From Acidobacteriota bacterium (lineage in GTDB: Bacteria > Acidobacteriota > Vicinamibacteria > Vicinamibacterales > CAVVIG01), in assembly GCA_003222395.1 (NCBI GenBank), contig QHWB01000030.1:1-64000 (forward strand): a stretch of 64,000 bases of DNA, read 5' to 3'. The first letter of the stretch is position 1, and each line of letters begins with the position of its first letter. The position numbers were made by a program, and so were the translations under genes. Below the pieces are notes generated by a model. It was not told where the DNA came from. It did not search any database and worked only from the letters and a program-made list of their open reading frames with translations. Below, in pieces: positions 9,601 through 17,024 of this stretch.

Positions 9601-9857
9601 ACGGCCAAGGCGTCCGACACCGGCGTCCATCGCACGCCGCCGTCGGTCGTCTTCCATACGCCGCCGGATGCGGCGCCGGCGTAGTACGTGAATGGATCGC
9701 CCGCCACGCCGGCGATCGAGGCGACGCGGTTGCCGACGGCAGGCCCGACGAAGCGGAATGCCAGACCGTCAGGGGTCGCGCCGCCGCCGCGACGCTGGGC
9801 GAGCGATACGGTTACGCTGAGCGACGCAATCGCGAGAATGGGCAGAATTCTCTTCAT
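6651..9857 (-). CDS. VPS10/sortilin-like BNR beta-propeller secreted protein
   Basis: About 1068 residues with a signal peptide (MKRILPILAIASLSVTVSLA). The bulk is a beta-propeller with many Asp-box (BNR) motifs of the S-x-D-x-G-x-T-W type: KTTDGGVRW, KSLDAGRTW, RTTDGGQHW, KSTDGGTTW, RSDDGGSTW, QSTDGGRTF. The C-terminal third has a beta-sandwich-like part and a helical region. Such 1000-residue propellers are abundant in Acidobacteriota; some relatives are annotated as glycosyl hydrolases, but no catalytic residues can be assigned here. The ATG at 9857 is preferred over a GTG at 9878 because it gives a clean signal peptide. Residues about 245-266 are an insertion encoded by a palindromic element (9062-9124) that splits the conserved stretch leading to GKIDVAVAP. 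Confidence 0.9.
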   Translation of the reverse strand: MKRILPILAIASLSVTVSLAQRRGGGATPDGLAFRFVGPAVGNRVASIAGVAGDPFTYYAGAASGGVWKTTDGGVRWTPVSDALAVTAIGALAVAPSDSSIVWAGTGEAWAIRDSDVIGDGVYKSLDAGRTWTHMGLDETGRIGRILVHPTNPDIVFACAIGRMTGRQAERGVFRTTDGGQHWDRVLFVDENTGCSGLSMDTKNPRTLFAGTWQVEMHPWAELSGGPGSGVYKSTDGGTTWVRLGPALSESLRGRGEDERRVEGLPRSPLGKIDVAVAPNDSSRVYALIQTSDQGSLWRSDDGGSTWRVVNWQRALIGRAGYYVHLAVSPVNEDEVLVSNSSFWQSTDGGRTFEERINWGGDNHDIWWDPKNAERFVITHDAGLSITQQHGRSIQRVTLPIGQMYHVAVDTQVPYFVYSNMQDDGTMRGAAWAAEGAGAGFNGLGNTWEHGLGGCESGFTVPDPADANIVWATCYGNKVTRYDARTRTARSVAPSMITLDSPPPDAKYRCHWSAPLAIDPFDHNSVLYGCNVIFQTTNAGQSWKIISPDLSTQDRARIVPSGGIVGDNLGQFAGEVVFAIAFSEVQKGVVWAGTNDGKLWITRDGGAKWSDVTKNVAALPAWGVVSKIEPSHFEAGTAYVAVDAHLMDSREPYIFKTADYGASWSRINGDLPDGHPLSYVKAVAENPNKRGMLFAGTGHGFFYSTDEGAHWTELSAGLPHAPVSWIVVQKQFHDVVVSTYGRGLYVLDDITPLEQELRTTTDETKLFAPRTAYRWSQRGRGIINYTLKSAPREPVQLQIVDADGKVVRDLRTQSRAGFNRASWDLRWDAPRLVQLRTTPADNPHIWEEPRFRGQDTRPVTHWGLEPAQVGPIVAPGKYTVKLTVDGQSLTQPIEILKDPKVASSQADLDLSVKLQLRLRDNITASADMVNSIEVMRKQLEDMRKAFTGDKDKAAVLKQIADMDKKLFDVESKILEPAQMTSDDKYFQQAYRIYMNLIWLNGEVGPGAGDVAGGSDFPPTDTSVSVMEGIDKDLAAVRSEYKRVMEQDVPAFNRTLASGMTPLAGGIRD
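9062..9124. repeat. In-frame palindromic insertion in the VPS10-like gene
   Basis: CCCTTCG at 9066-9072 pairs with CGAAGGG at 9100-9106, followed by ACTCGCTCAGGGCAGG. The encoded residues (SESLRGRGEDERRVE) are Arg/Glu-rich and unlike the propeller sequence on either side. Confidence 0.55.
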
Positions 9858-9867
9858 GTCACAGCCA

Positions 9868-10018
9868 ACTTTTTTCACTCGCGTGGAGTCCCACCTTTAT
9901 TTATTGCGGCGGGGACCCACCCCCGCCACTGTTGCTCGGCGCATATGCGCCTCGCAACGGCTCAAGGCTGTCACGCGCAGACGCGCGCGGGCCGTAGCCC
10001 GCGCGCGTATCTAGAACA
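9868..10018 (-). repeat. GC-rich structured element, copy 2
   Basis: This intergenic region between proline dehydrogenase and the VPS10-like gene contains TTTTTTCACTCGCGTGG, a GGGACCCACCCCCG block, GGCTCAAGGCTG, and two strong hairpins (GGCGCATATGCGCC and CGCGCGGGC-CGTA-GCCCGCGCG). It shares the first and third blocks with 255-475. It ends about ten bases before the VPS10-like start codon on the minus strand. Confidence 0.6.
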
Positions 10019-10028
10019 GAACGTCGCC

Positions 10029-10958
10029 TCATCCGATTATGTTCTTCACCACAAACCAGATGTTCGCAGGACGCTCCGCGAGACGGCGCATATACCACGG
10101 GAACCAGTACTCGCCGTACGCGATCAGCACGCGCAGCGGACGTCCCGCTCGCACGAGCTGCTCCTGCAGCGGACGCTGAATGCCGTACAGCATCGCGTAC
10201 TCGTATGCCGACTTCGGCACGAGGTGTTGATCGATGAACGACGCGAGTCTGTCGACGAGCACCGGGTCGTGCGTGGCGATGTGCAGCAGCGTGCCGGCCT
10301 GCAGCGCGTCGCCGCGCAGCATCCTGCACGAGAGCTTGTAGAAATTCTCGTCCACGTCCGCCTTCTTCGGGAAGGCGATCGTCGCCGGCTCCAGATACGC
10401 CCCCTTCACGAGACGGATGGCCGATCCGAGCGGCAGCAGATCCTCGATATCCTTTTCCGTGCGGTAAAGATACGCCTGCAGCGCGATGCCGACGAAGCGC
10501 GACCCAGCGCGCGCCCGCCGGAACAGCTCGAGCGTCGCGTCGACGTATGGCGAGCTCTCCATGTCGATCCAGACGAAGTTGCTGCGTGCCGCCGCGCGAT
10601 CGACCAGCCGCTGCAGATTGCGGAAGCACAACTCCTTGTCGAGATCGAGCCCGAGCTGCGTCGGCTTCACGGAGATCTGTACGCGCAGTCCGGCGGCTTG
10701 CACCCTGTCCATGACATCGAGATAGTGGCGCGTCACTTCTTCGGCTTCGTCGAGCCGCGTCAGGTTCTCGCCGAGCTCCGTGAAGATCGTGCCGACGCCT
10801 TGCGCCTGCTGCGCCACGGCGGCGCGCATCGCGTCTTCGAGGTGCTCGCCCGGCATGAACCTCGACACCGATCGGCGGACGAACGCCGTCTTCGTCGCGC
10901 GCTCGCGCAGCCACCGGTTCGTCGACATCGCGAGCAATGCCTTGCGGGCTAGAGACAT
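10029..10958 (-). CDS. Proline dehydrogenase
   Basis: A monofunctional FAD-dependent proline dehydrogenase of 309 residues, the size of Bacillus-type enzymes. It oxidises proline to pyrroline-5-carboxylate and donates electrons to the quinone pool. The TIM-barrel landmarks are present: QISVKPTQLGLD, WIDMESSPYVD, IALQAYLYRTEKDIEDL, IRLVKGAYLEP and TLLHIATHD. The start is placed at the ATG at 10958 (MSLARKALL); an in-frame extension upstream merely translates a GATTGCAG-type repeat tract. No pyrroline-5-carboxylate dehydrogenase is adjacent. The upstream neighbour on the same strand is an SDR. Confidence 0.93.
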   Translation of the reverse strand: MSLARKALLAMSTNRWLRERATKTAFVRRSVSRFMPGEHLEDAMRAAVAQQAQGVGTIFTELGENLTRLDEAEEVTRHYLDVMDRVQAAGLRVQISVKPTQLGLDLDKELCFRNLQRLVDRAAARSNFVWIDMESSPYVDATLELFRRARAGSRFVGIALQAYLYRTEKDIEDLLPLGSAIRLVKGAYLEPATIAFPKKADVDENFYKLSCRMLRGDALQAGTLLHIATHDPVLVDRLASFIDQHLVPKSAYEYAMLYGIQRPLQEQLVRAGRPLRVLIAYGEYWFPWYMRRLAERPANIWFVVKNIIG

Positions 10959-10960
10959 GA

Positions 10961-11043
10961 AGTTGCTGATTGACTGCGATCCCATTGGAGTTCGAATCTG
11001 CAACCAATCAAGAATCTGAAATCTGCAATCAGCGATCTCAGCA
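10961..11043. repeat. Short-period tract T3 (GATTGCAG/CAATCTG class)
   Basis: Immediately upstream of the proline dehydrogenase start, the minus strand carries repeated GATTGCAGATT and GATTGGTTGCAGATT words. The same word class forms the tract at 37757-37869. Confidence 0.65.
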
Positions 11044-11835
11044 TCAGAGAACACCCTTGATCAAACCCCCATCGACCTGCACCGACGCTCCGGTGATGTA
11101 CGACGCGGCATCGGACAGCAAGAATGCCGCCGCCCGTCCGAAATCCACGGGCTGGCCGTATCGACCAATGGGAATGCTCGCGAGCGCGCGCGACTGCACC
11201 TCGCCGACGCTGATGCCGTTCTTCTTCGCGTTCACCTCGTCGAGCCACCGCACGCGATCGGTCTCGATGCGGCCGGGAATCAGCTGGTTGACGCGGATGC
11301 GGCTCGGAGCGAGCTCGAGCGACAGCGTCTTGGCGAGCGCCGACACCGAGGCCCGTAGCACGTTCGACAGCGCGAGATTCACGATCGGCTCCTTCACGGA
11401 CGACGAGGTGCCGACGAGAATCGATCCGCCGCCGCGCGTCTGCATCGACGGCACGGCGAGCCGCACGAGCCGGACGACGCTCATCAGCAGTGATTCGAAC
11501 GCCGCCTGCCACGCCGCATCGTCGAACGACACCGCGGCGCCGGCGGGCGGTCCGCCGGTGTTGCAGAACAGGAGATCGACGCCGCCGAACTCGCGCAGCG
11601 TCGTCGCGTGCCACTGGCCGATCGCGTCGCGGTTGCTGAGATCGGCCGCAACGGCGACCGCGCGCGAACCGGTCTCGCGCTGAATCGTTCCGGCCGCGCC
11701 GCGGATCGCGTCATGGTCGCGCGACGCCATCGAGACCGACGCGCCTTCCGCCGCCAGCGCGCGCGCCACCGCGTATCCGAGCCCTTTGCTCGCGCCGCCA
11801 ACCATCGCGATTTTGTTCTTGAGACCGAGATCCAT
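11044..11835 (-). CDS. Atypical short-chain dehydrogenase/reductase
   Basis: A protein of 263 residues with a complete Rossmann fold. The cofactor loop is GGASKGLG (about 14-21), the N-A-G element is replaced by CNTGG, and the C-terminal region has QVDGGL. The canonical catalytic Tyr-x-x-x-Lys is absent: after the serine-rich strand VGTSSSVKEP comes NLALSNVLRAS, with Leu/Arg where Tyr/Lys would sit. This matches a known SDR subgroup that lacks the full tetrad, so an oxidoreductase reaction should not be assumed. The ATG at 11835 is preceded by a heptad tract rather than a conventional leader. Confidence 0.88.
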   Translation of the reverse strand: MDLGLKNKIAMVGGASKGLGYAVARALAAEGASVSMASRDHDAIRGAAGTIQRETGSRAVAVAADLSNRDAIGQWHATTLREFGGVDLLFCNTGGPPAGAAVSFDDAAWQAAFESLLMSVVRLVRLAVPSMQTRGGGSILVGTSSSVKEPIVNLALSNVLRASVSALAKTLSLELAPSRIRVNQLIPGRIETDRVRWLDEVNAKKNGISVGEVQSRALASIPIGRYGQPVDFGRAAAFLLSDAASYITGASVQVDGGLIKGVL

Positions 11836-11848
11836 GGCTTCCTGTCAC

Positions 11849-11952
11849 AAGTACGAAGTGTGAAGTACGAAGTGTGAAGTACGAAGTTCGAAGGTGCGTC
11901 GTGCTGGTGTACTTCACCGCTTCGACCTTCTTACTTCGAACTTCTTACTTCC
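11849..11952. repeat. Short-period inverted tract T4 (GAAGTAC heptads)
   Basis: The left arm (11849-11894) is built from GAAGTAC/GAAGTGT heptads. The right arm (11925-11952) carries the complementary words CTTCTTACTTCGAACTTC, so the tract can fold into a long imperfect hairpin. It lies between the SDR start and the truncated aldolase-family gene, whose last codons it encodes. Confidence 0.8.
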
Positions 11953-12135
11953 TCCTGCGCGGAAGAGCGACACGACCTTCACCAGGGCCACCTCGCTCGT
12001 CACGCCGAGCGCGGTGAATCCGTCGACGCCGTCGGCGATGAAGAGATCGACGATCCGACGGAGGCTGTCGAGGTCGACGTCACCGGAAGCTGAGAAGGGC
12101 GTGGGCAGGACCGAGAAGACGCCGCCGAACGGCAT
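11914..12135 (-). pseudogene. Truncated dihydrodipicolinate synthase-family gene
   Basis: The first ~48 codons match the N-terminus of the DapA/NAL class I aldolase family: GVFSVLPTPFS, then DLDSLRRIVDLFIADGVDG and the start of the GVTSE loop that follows the first barrel strands. A normal member has about 290-300 residues with the Schiff-base lysine far downstream; here homology stops near 11995 and the remaining codons translate tract T4 (lysine- and arginine-rich tail). The gene is therefore broken, most likely by a deletion whose end coincides with the repeat tract. The remaining short ORF could still be translated but cannot be an enzyme. Confidence 0.75.
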
Positions 12136-12174
12136 GTCGCGATTAATGGTACACGAATTGAAGAGTCAGACCGT

Positions 12175-13245
12175 GTGGCCGTTCGAACGATCGCAACCGT
12201 CGTGCTCGCCGCATCGATGACCATCGTTGCCCTGCGCGAGAGCGCGCTCCTCGTGACGCCGATCCTCGTCAGCGTTCTGGCGGCGTACGCACTCGAGCCA
12301 GCCGTCGAGCTGTTCATGCGCGCGGGTCTTTCCCGGATCGCCGGCGCAGCTGTGGTGTATCTGCTGCTGGCCGTCGCCGCAGGAAGCCTCGCGCGAAGCA
12401 CGGTCGATCAAATCGACGCCTTCCTCGCCGATCTGCCCGACGCGGTTCGCGAACTGCAACGCGCGATCACGGAGGATTTGCCGGGCGGCGCAGGTCCGTC
12501 GGTGTTCGATCACGTGCGTCGCGCCGCAGGGGAGCTCGCCACGGTAGCGTCAAAGCCGCCGCCAGGCGTCACCAGCGTCGAGCCGGTGAAGCGGCGCTTC
12601 GATCTCCGCGCCTACCTGATGAACGCTCCGTACGGAATCGCCTCGATCGGGGGGCGCATCGTCGTCGTCACGCTGCTCACGTTCCTGCTGCTCGCCGGCG
12701 GCGATTCGTACAAGCGCAAGCTGATCGCGCTTGGCGGCTCGCGGGCCGACGAGCGCACGGTGACGCTCGACGTGCTCCACACGATCGATCGTCAGATCGA
12801 GCGATACCTGCTCGCCCGCCTGCTGATCAGCGTCATCGTCGCGGGCGCCACCGCGGCCGGACTTTCGTACGTCGGCGTATCGCATGCTGTCGTGTGGGGC
12901 GCGCTCGCGGGCGCATTCAACGTGCTGCCCCTCATCGGACCGACGGCGGCGATCGTCCTCATCACACTCGCGGCCCTCCTGCAGTTTCGCGAGCTGGCGC
13001 CGACGGCGGCCGCGGGCGCAATCGCGACCGCTGTGGCCGTCATCGAAGGCAACCTGGTCACGCCGTGGCTGACCGGCCGCGCAGGCGAGCTCAACACGGT
13101 CGCAATATTCGTCTCGGTCCTGTTCTGGGGATGGCTCTGGGGGATCTGGGGACTGCTGCTTGCCGTTCCGATCATGGTCTCGATCAAGGCCGCAGCCGAT
13201 CGCATCGAAGCCCTGCAGCCGCTCGGAGAATTGCTCGGACGGTAA
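12175..13245 (+). CDS. AI-2E family transporter (PerM-like permease)
   Basis: A polytopic inner-membrane protein of 356 residues. Two N-terminal membrane helices (VLAASMTIVAL, LLVTPILVSVLAAYAL), a soluble segment (about 75-150), and a C-terminal bundle with the family hallmark FNVLPLIGPTAAIVLI, EGNLVTPWLTGR and FVSVLFWGWLWGIWGLLLAVP identify the AI-2E exporter/PerM superfamily. Family members move autoinducer-2 or act as Na+/H+ antiporters; the substrate here is unknown. GTG start at 12175. It is divergent from the truncated aldolase gene across 39 bp. A second member lies at 26.5 kb. Confidence 0.9.
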   Translation: MAVRTIATVVLAASMTIVALRESALLVTPILVSVLAAYALEPAVELFMRAGLSRIAGAAVVYLLLAVAAGSLARSTVDQIDAFLADLPDAVRELQRAITEDLPGGAGPSVFDHVRRAAGELATVASKPPPGVTSVEPVKRRFDLRAYLMNAPYGIASIGGRIVVVTLLTFLLLAGGDSYKRKLIALGGSRADERTVTLDVLHTIDRQIERYLLARLLISVIVAGATAAGLSYVGVSHAVVWGALAGAFNVLPLIGPTAAIVLITLAALLQFRELAPTAAAGAIATAVAVIEGNLVTPWLTGRAGELNTVAIFVSVLFWGWLWGIWGLLLAVPIMVSIKAAADRIEALQPLGELLGR

Positions 13246-13428
13246 GACGCACCCCCCTATCACAACGACGGGCCGGAGACGCGCGGCAAGTGGCAGCGCC
13301 GTTGCACCAGTATCGCCGAATCGCTCGCCCGCTCGAACGCGAGCCTCATGCGATGAACCGTTGATCTCCGGATGAGGGGTGCATATGCGACGCAGATTCA
13401 AAGGCGTGAGCGTGCGGATGTGGTTCAA

Positions 13429-13758
13429 ATGAAGACGGCGACGATTCTCGTGTTGGCGGGCGCTCTGCTCGGAGTGGCCGTTGCGTCGCTCGTCGTTCCA
13501 CCGGCGATGGCGTGGTACACGTCGCCTGGAGGGCTTCCGCAGGGAGCGCAGGTCCAGGCCATCGTCCAAATCCCGGAGGTGATCCGCTACGCGACGTCGC
13601 ATCTGATCCGCGGTCAGATGATTGGCGGAGCGATCGGCGCTGCTCTCGGATTGATTCTGGGAATCTTCGTGAACGTCGATTCGCGACGACCGCATCGCGT
13701 GGCTGCCGCCGAATCGGCTGCGCCCGCACCGCCGCCGCGCCGGAAGGTCGGCGCGTAA
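13429..13758 (+). CDS. Small two-helix membrane protein of unknown function
   Basis: A protein of 109 residues. There is a hydrophobic N-terminal helix (about 4-26, TATILVLAGALLGVAVASLVV), a short polar stretch with GGLPQGAQVQAIVQIPEVIRY, a second helix (about 67-83, IGGAIGAALGLILGIFV), and a basic, proline-rich tail (PPPRRK). The hydrophilic middle should face the periplasm. I do not recognise the family. The ATG at 13429 is preferred over 13372 because the hydrophobic helix follows at once. It stands alone between the AI-2E permease and the convergent htrA-like gene. The 150 bases after it contain no gene. Confidence 0.6.
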   Translation: MKTATILVLAGALLGVAVASLVVPPAMAWYTSPGGLPQGAQVQAIVQIPEVIRYATSHLIRGQMIGGAIGAALGLILGIFVNVDSRRPHRVAAAESAAPAPPPRRKVGA

Positions 13759-13912
13759 GACACGTACACAGGATGACGGGCACGAGAGCATCGCGCAGCC
13801 CTGCCTCTGCGCGCCGCTCTGTGCCCTCTGTCTGTTGCGCTGTGCCCTTGGGCCTGGGCTTCGGCCTTGCCCCCCGGCCTCTAGTGTCCGCCCGCAACTT
13901 TTGACGTTTGTC

Positions 13913-15433
13913 TTATCCGTTCGCCGGCCGCACCGTCACGAAGATCTCGCTGCCTTTGCGGTTGATAAGGAGCAGCGTCGGTCGATCGGTCGTCTTGCGA
14001 ATCGCTGCGCGCAGATCGTCCACCGTCTTCACCGGCTGGCGATTCACCGATTCGATGACGTCGCCCGATTGAATCCCGGCGTCGGCGGCACGGCTATCCG
14101 GAACGACATCCTTGACGACGAGCCCGTTCGCATCTTTCGAGATGCCGAGCTCGGACGCAACGTCGGGCGTGAGTGGCGCCACGGAGACGCCGAGCGCTGC
14201 CTTGTCATCGCTGGGGCTGTCGGATTCGCTGTCGCCGTTTCGGCGCGCCAGCTTGTCGGCGCTCAGCTCTTCGAGCTTTACCGTCACGTGACGCTCGGTG
14301 CCGTCGCGAACGATCGTCAGATCCGCGTTCGTGCCGGGTCCCGCGCTCGCGATGCGGTTGCGCAACGAGTTGAAGTCGTGCACCGCCTCGCCGTTGAGCG
14401 CCGTGATGACGTCGCCCTGCTTCACGCCGGCGCGATCCGCCGCGCTGCCAGCCGAGACCGACCCGACAATCACTCCGCCGGGGTGTTTGAGTCCGAGGTT
14501 CGCGGCCATGTCCGACGTGACGTTCTGCACCGAGACGCCGAGCTGCGCGCGCGTGACCTTGCCCTTCGTCCGCAGCTGCTCCATCACGTTCTTCGCCATG
14601 TTCGCCGGAATCGCGAAGCCGATCCCGATGTTGCCGTCGGAGTTGGACAGGATCTGCGAATTGATGCCGACGAGCTCGCCCTTCGTGTTGACGAGCGCGC
14701 CGCCCGAGTTGCCATGATTGATCGGCGCGTCGGTCTGCAGGAAGTCTTCGTAGCTGCCGTCGCCGGTGTTCGTCGACCGGCTCTTCGCGCTGATGATGCC
14801 CATCGTCACCGTCTGTCCGACGCCGAGCGGATTGCCCACGGCGAGCACGACGTCGCCCACTTTGACCGCATCGGAATTGCCGAGCGCGATCGCTTTCAAG
14901 TCGCTGGCGTTGATCTTGAGCAGCGCGAGGTCGCTCGGCTTGTCGGTGCCGATCACCTTGGCGCTCAGCGTGCGGCCGTCGGTCAGATCGACTTTGATTT
15001 CATCGGCGCCGTCGACGACGTGGTAATTCGTCAGGATGTAGCCGTCGGTCGTCACGATGACGCCCGATCCGAGCGCGCGCTGTTTGAAGCTGCGCGGCGT
15101 CGTGCCGCGGCGTCCCTGTCCGAACTGCCGGCCGAAGAACTGTCCGAAGAAGTCGTCGTCGGGCAACTGGAACTGCGTGGGGGAAACCTTTGCCTTCCCC
15201 TCTGCGTGAATCGTCACCACGGCCGGCGCGACCACGTCGACGACGTCGGCGTAGGAATCGCGTCCGCCAGCAACGGCGTGCGTGATAGGAGTCGTCACGG
15301 TCGCAACGTGCGCGGTGGTCTGGCCGTCGGCGGCAATCGTTCGCCAGGCGGCGCCGCCGATCAGGAGCCCTGATGCCAGCACCGCGATCGCCGTCCGCGC
15401 GACCCGTTTGCTGATGGAGTAGTTGTCGTTCAT
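13913..15433 (-). CDS. degQ: HtrA/DegQ-type periplasmic serine protease with two PDZ domains
   Basis: 506 residues. A membrane anchor or signal sequence (about 12-32) is followed by a trypsin-like domain with the triad His (TNYHVV), Asp (SDLALLK) and Ser (GNSGGALV), then two PDZ domains, one beginning RAQLGVSVQNV and one beginning ALGVSVAPLTPDV, each with a GLxV/GVIV carboxylate loop. HtrA proteases degrade or refold damaged envelope proteins. The ATG at 15433 is preceded by AGAGGGAAAG. A sensor kinase and response regulator sit directly upstream on the same strand, suggesting an envelope-stress circuit analogous to CpxAR-degP. The 5' region is occupied by a GC-rich structured element. The gene symbol is by family only. 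Confidence 0.93.
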   Translation of the reverse strand: MNDNYSISKRVARTAIAVLASGLLIGGAAWRTIAADGQTTAHVATVTTPITHAVAGGRDSYADVVDVVAPAVVTIHAEGKAKVSPTQFQLPDDDFFGQFFGRQFGQGRRGTTPRSFKQRALGSGVIVTTDGYILTNYHVVDGADEIKVDLTDGRTLSAKVIGTDKPSDLALLKINASDLKAIALGNSDAVKVGDVVLAVGNPLGVGQTVTMGIISAKSRSTNTGDGSYEDFLQTDAPINHGNSGGALVNTKGELVGINSQILSNSDGNIGIGFAIPANMAKNVMEQLRTKGKVTRAQLGVSVQNVTSDMAANLGLKHPGGVIVGSVSAGSAADRAGVKQGDVITALNGEAVHDFNSLRNRIASAGPGTNADLTIVRDGTERHVTVKLEELSADKLARRNGDSESDSPSDDKAALGVSVAPLTPDVASELGISKDANGLVVKDVVPDSRAADAGIQSGDVIESVNRQPVKTVDDLRAAIRKTTDRPTLLLINRKGSEIFVTVRPANG

Positions 15434-15443
15434 CGCTTTCCCT

Positions 15444-15560
15444 CTTTTCCTATGCTCGCGGGGCCCCACCCCGCTCGCCTTCACTCGGCGGCCCGGCTTC
15501 GCCGGGCTTCCCTCCGGCGCCTCGCTCAAGCCGCAGGCGCTTTTGTGCTCGCGGGGCTTC
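15444..15560 (-). repeat. GC-rich structured element, copy 3
   Basis: This element occupies the leader of the htrA-like gene. On the minus strand it ends GCGAGCATAGGAAAA and then AGAGGGAAAGCG before ATG. It contains the hairpin GCCCGGCTTCGCCGGGC, covariant with GCCGCGGCTTCGCCGCGG at 255-475. The remaining intergenic bases up to 15653 hold no gene. Confidence 0.7.
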
Positions 15561-15653
15561 GCTCCGCTTTTGTTCTCTGTCTATTAGACGGGAGGCTTTC
15601 TGTCTGGCCGGTTACCGGAACATTACAAACGTGAAAGGGTGCAGGGCGATCCT

Positions 15654-17024
15654 TTATCCGAGCGGCAATAACACTGTAAACGTCGATCCCCGGCCGGGCT
15701 CGCTCGTCACGCCGACCGTTCCGCCATGGGCCTCGACAATCGCCTTGACAAGGCTCAGCCCGAGACCGAGGCCGCGTTCGGCGCGGCTCGTGTCGCCGCG
15801 AAACAGCCGGTCCCAGATGCGCGAGACCTCGTCGGGCGTAATGCCGGCGCCGGTGTCGCGGACTTCGAGCACCGCGCGATCGCCGTCGCGGCGGACGTGC
15901 ACGTCAACGCGCCCGCCGGCAGGCGTGTACTTCACCGCGTTGTCGATCAGGTTGGCGGCGACCTGTTCCAGACGCGTCCGATCGCCGTCGACGACGACAT
16001 CCTCCGGTGGAGTCCGGCTCGCGCCGGATGCCGCTGATGATGCCGGGGATGCTGCGGATGCCGGCGGTCGAGAGACGTGAAGCGAGACGCCCTTGGCTTC
16101 CGCCACCTCACGATAGAGATCGACGGCGCGATCGACGACTTCCGCGAGCCTCACAGGCTCGCGCTGCAGCTGCATTGCGCCGCTCTCGGCTTCTGAAATG
16201 TCCATCAGCGTGTTGAGCATCACCAGCACGCGATCCGCTTCTTCGACGCAGTCGGCCAGCGCCTCGCGGTACCGCTCGATGTCCGGGGGCGCCGCCAGCG
16301 CCATTTCCGCCGTACCGCGCAGCCGCGTCAGCGGAGTTCGCAGGTCGTGCGAGACGTTGTCGAGCGCGCCGCGCATCGCGGCCACCAGTCCCTCGATCTT
16401 GTCAAGCATCGCGTTGAACAAGGTCGTCAGCTCGTCGAGGGCGTCATTGCTGCCAGGTGTTCCGGCAACCGGCACGCGCTGATCGGTCCTGCCCGTACGA
16501 ATGATCCGGCGGACCGCTTGAGTGAGCCGGCGGATCGGGTACGCCGCCGACTGCGTGGCCAACCAGCCTCCGCTCAGCGCGATGACGACCATCGTCAGCG
16601 TCACGATGCCGAGCACGGCGCGGAACCGGGCGAGCAGATCGTCGCGCGCGTCGCTGCTCTTCCCCACCTGGACCAGCGTGCCGTCCGGCAGCCGCAGCTG
16701 CGCCGTCTCGAGCGTCGAGGGATTCCAGCCGTCGGTGTTACTGAGGACGAGCGCTTCGGATCGGCGCGAGACGACGCGCACGAACAGCCGCTCGGGCGCC
16801 GTGCGTTGTTCGGCGCGGACCGTGTCGGCAAGGCCGTCGATGCCGCCGCGGGCGTACGCCGCGGTGTACTCGCCGAGCTTCGAGTCGAGAATCTGGCGGT
16901 CTCGCTGCTCGAGCGACATCGCGGTCAGGTAGTAGGTGAGCAGCACGATCGCGATCGAGCCGGCGACGAAGAGCGTCGCGTACCACAGCGCGATGCGCAG
17001 GCCGAATTTAGGCGCGGAGGACAT
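15654..17024 (-). CDS. Two-component sensor histidine kinase
   Basis: 456 residues. Two membrane helices (about 8-35 and 137-160) flank a periplasmic sensor of roughly 100 residues; then come HAMP (starting near AYPIRRLTQAV), a dimerisation domain with the phospho-acceptor His in NVSHDLRTPLTRLRG, and a catalytic domain with N-box (NLIDNAVKYTPAG), D-box (DTGAGI), F-box (WDRLFRGD) and G-box (GLGLGLSLVKAIV). A low-complexity Ala/Ser insertion (ASPASSAASG) before the N-box is encoded by a GATGCCG-type short-period tract (16024-16066). The gene overlaps the response-regulator gene by 17 bases, so both are co-translated. The signal is unknown; downstream htrA suggests envelope stress. Confidence 0.95.
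   Translation of the reverse strand: MSSAPKFGLRIALWYATLFVAGSIAIVLLTYYLTAMSLEQRDRQILDSKLGEYTAAYARGGIDGLADTVRAEQRTAPERLFVRVVSRRSEALVLSNTDGWNPSTLETAQLRLPDGTLVQVGKSSDARDDLLARFRAVLGIVTLTMVVIALSGGWLATQSAAYPIRRLTQAVRRIIRTGRTDQRVPVAGTPGSNDALDELTTLFNAMLDKIEGLVAAMRGALDNVSHDLRTPLTRLRGTAEMALAAPPDIERYREALADCVEEADRVLVMLNTLMDISEAESGAMQLQREPVRLAEVVDRAVDLYREVAEAKGVSLHVSRPPASAASPASSAASGASRTPPEDVVVDGDRTRLEQVAANLIDNAVKYTPAGGRVDVHVRRDGDRAVLEVRDTGAGITPDEVSRIWDRLFRGDTSRAERGLGLGLSLVKAIVEAHGGTVGVTSEPGRGSTFTVLLPLG
16024..16066. repeat. Short-period tract inside the histidine-kinase gene
   Basis: Words of the form GGATGCC/GATGATGCC/GGATGCTGC repeat in frame and encode an Ala/Ser linker that is not part of the conserved ATPase fold. 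Confidence 0.5.

Noticed and set aside
7833-10952. Open frame of over 1000 codons on the plus strand
   Set aside because: It runs antisense through the VPS10-like and proline dehydrogenase genes, has no recognisable domain and a composition typical of antisense frames in GC-rich DNA.
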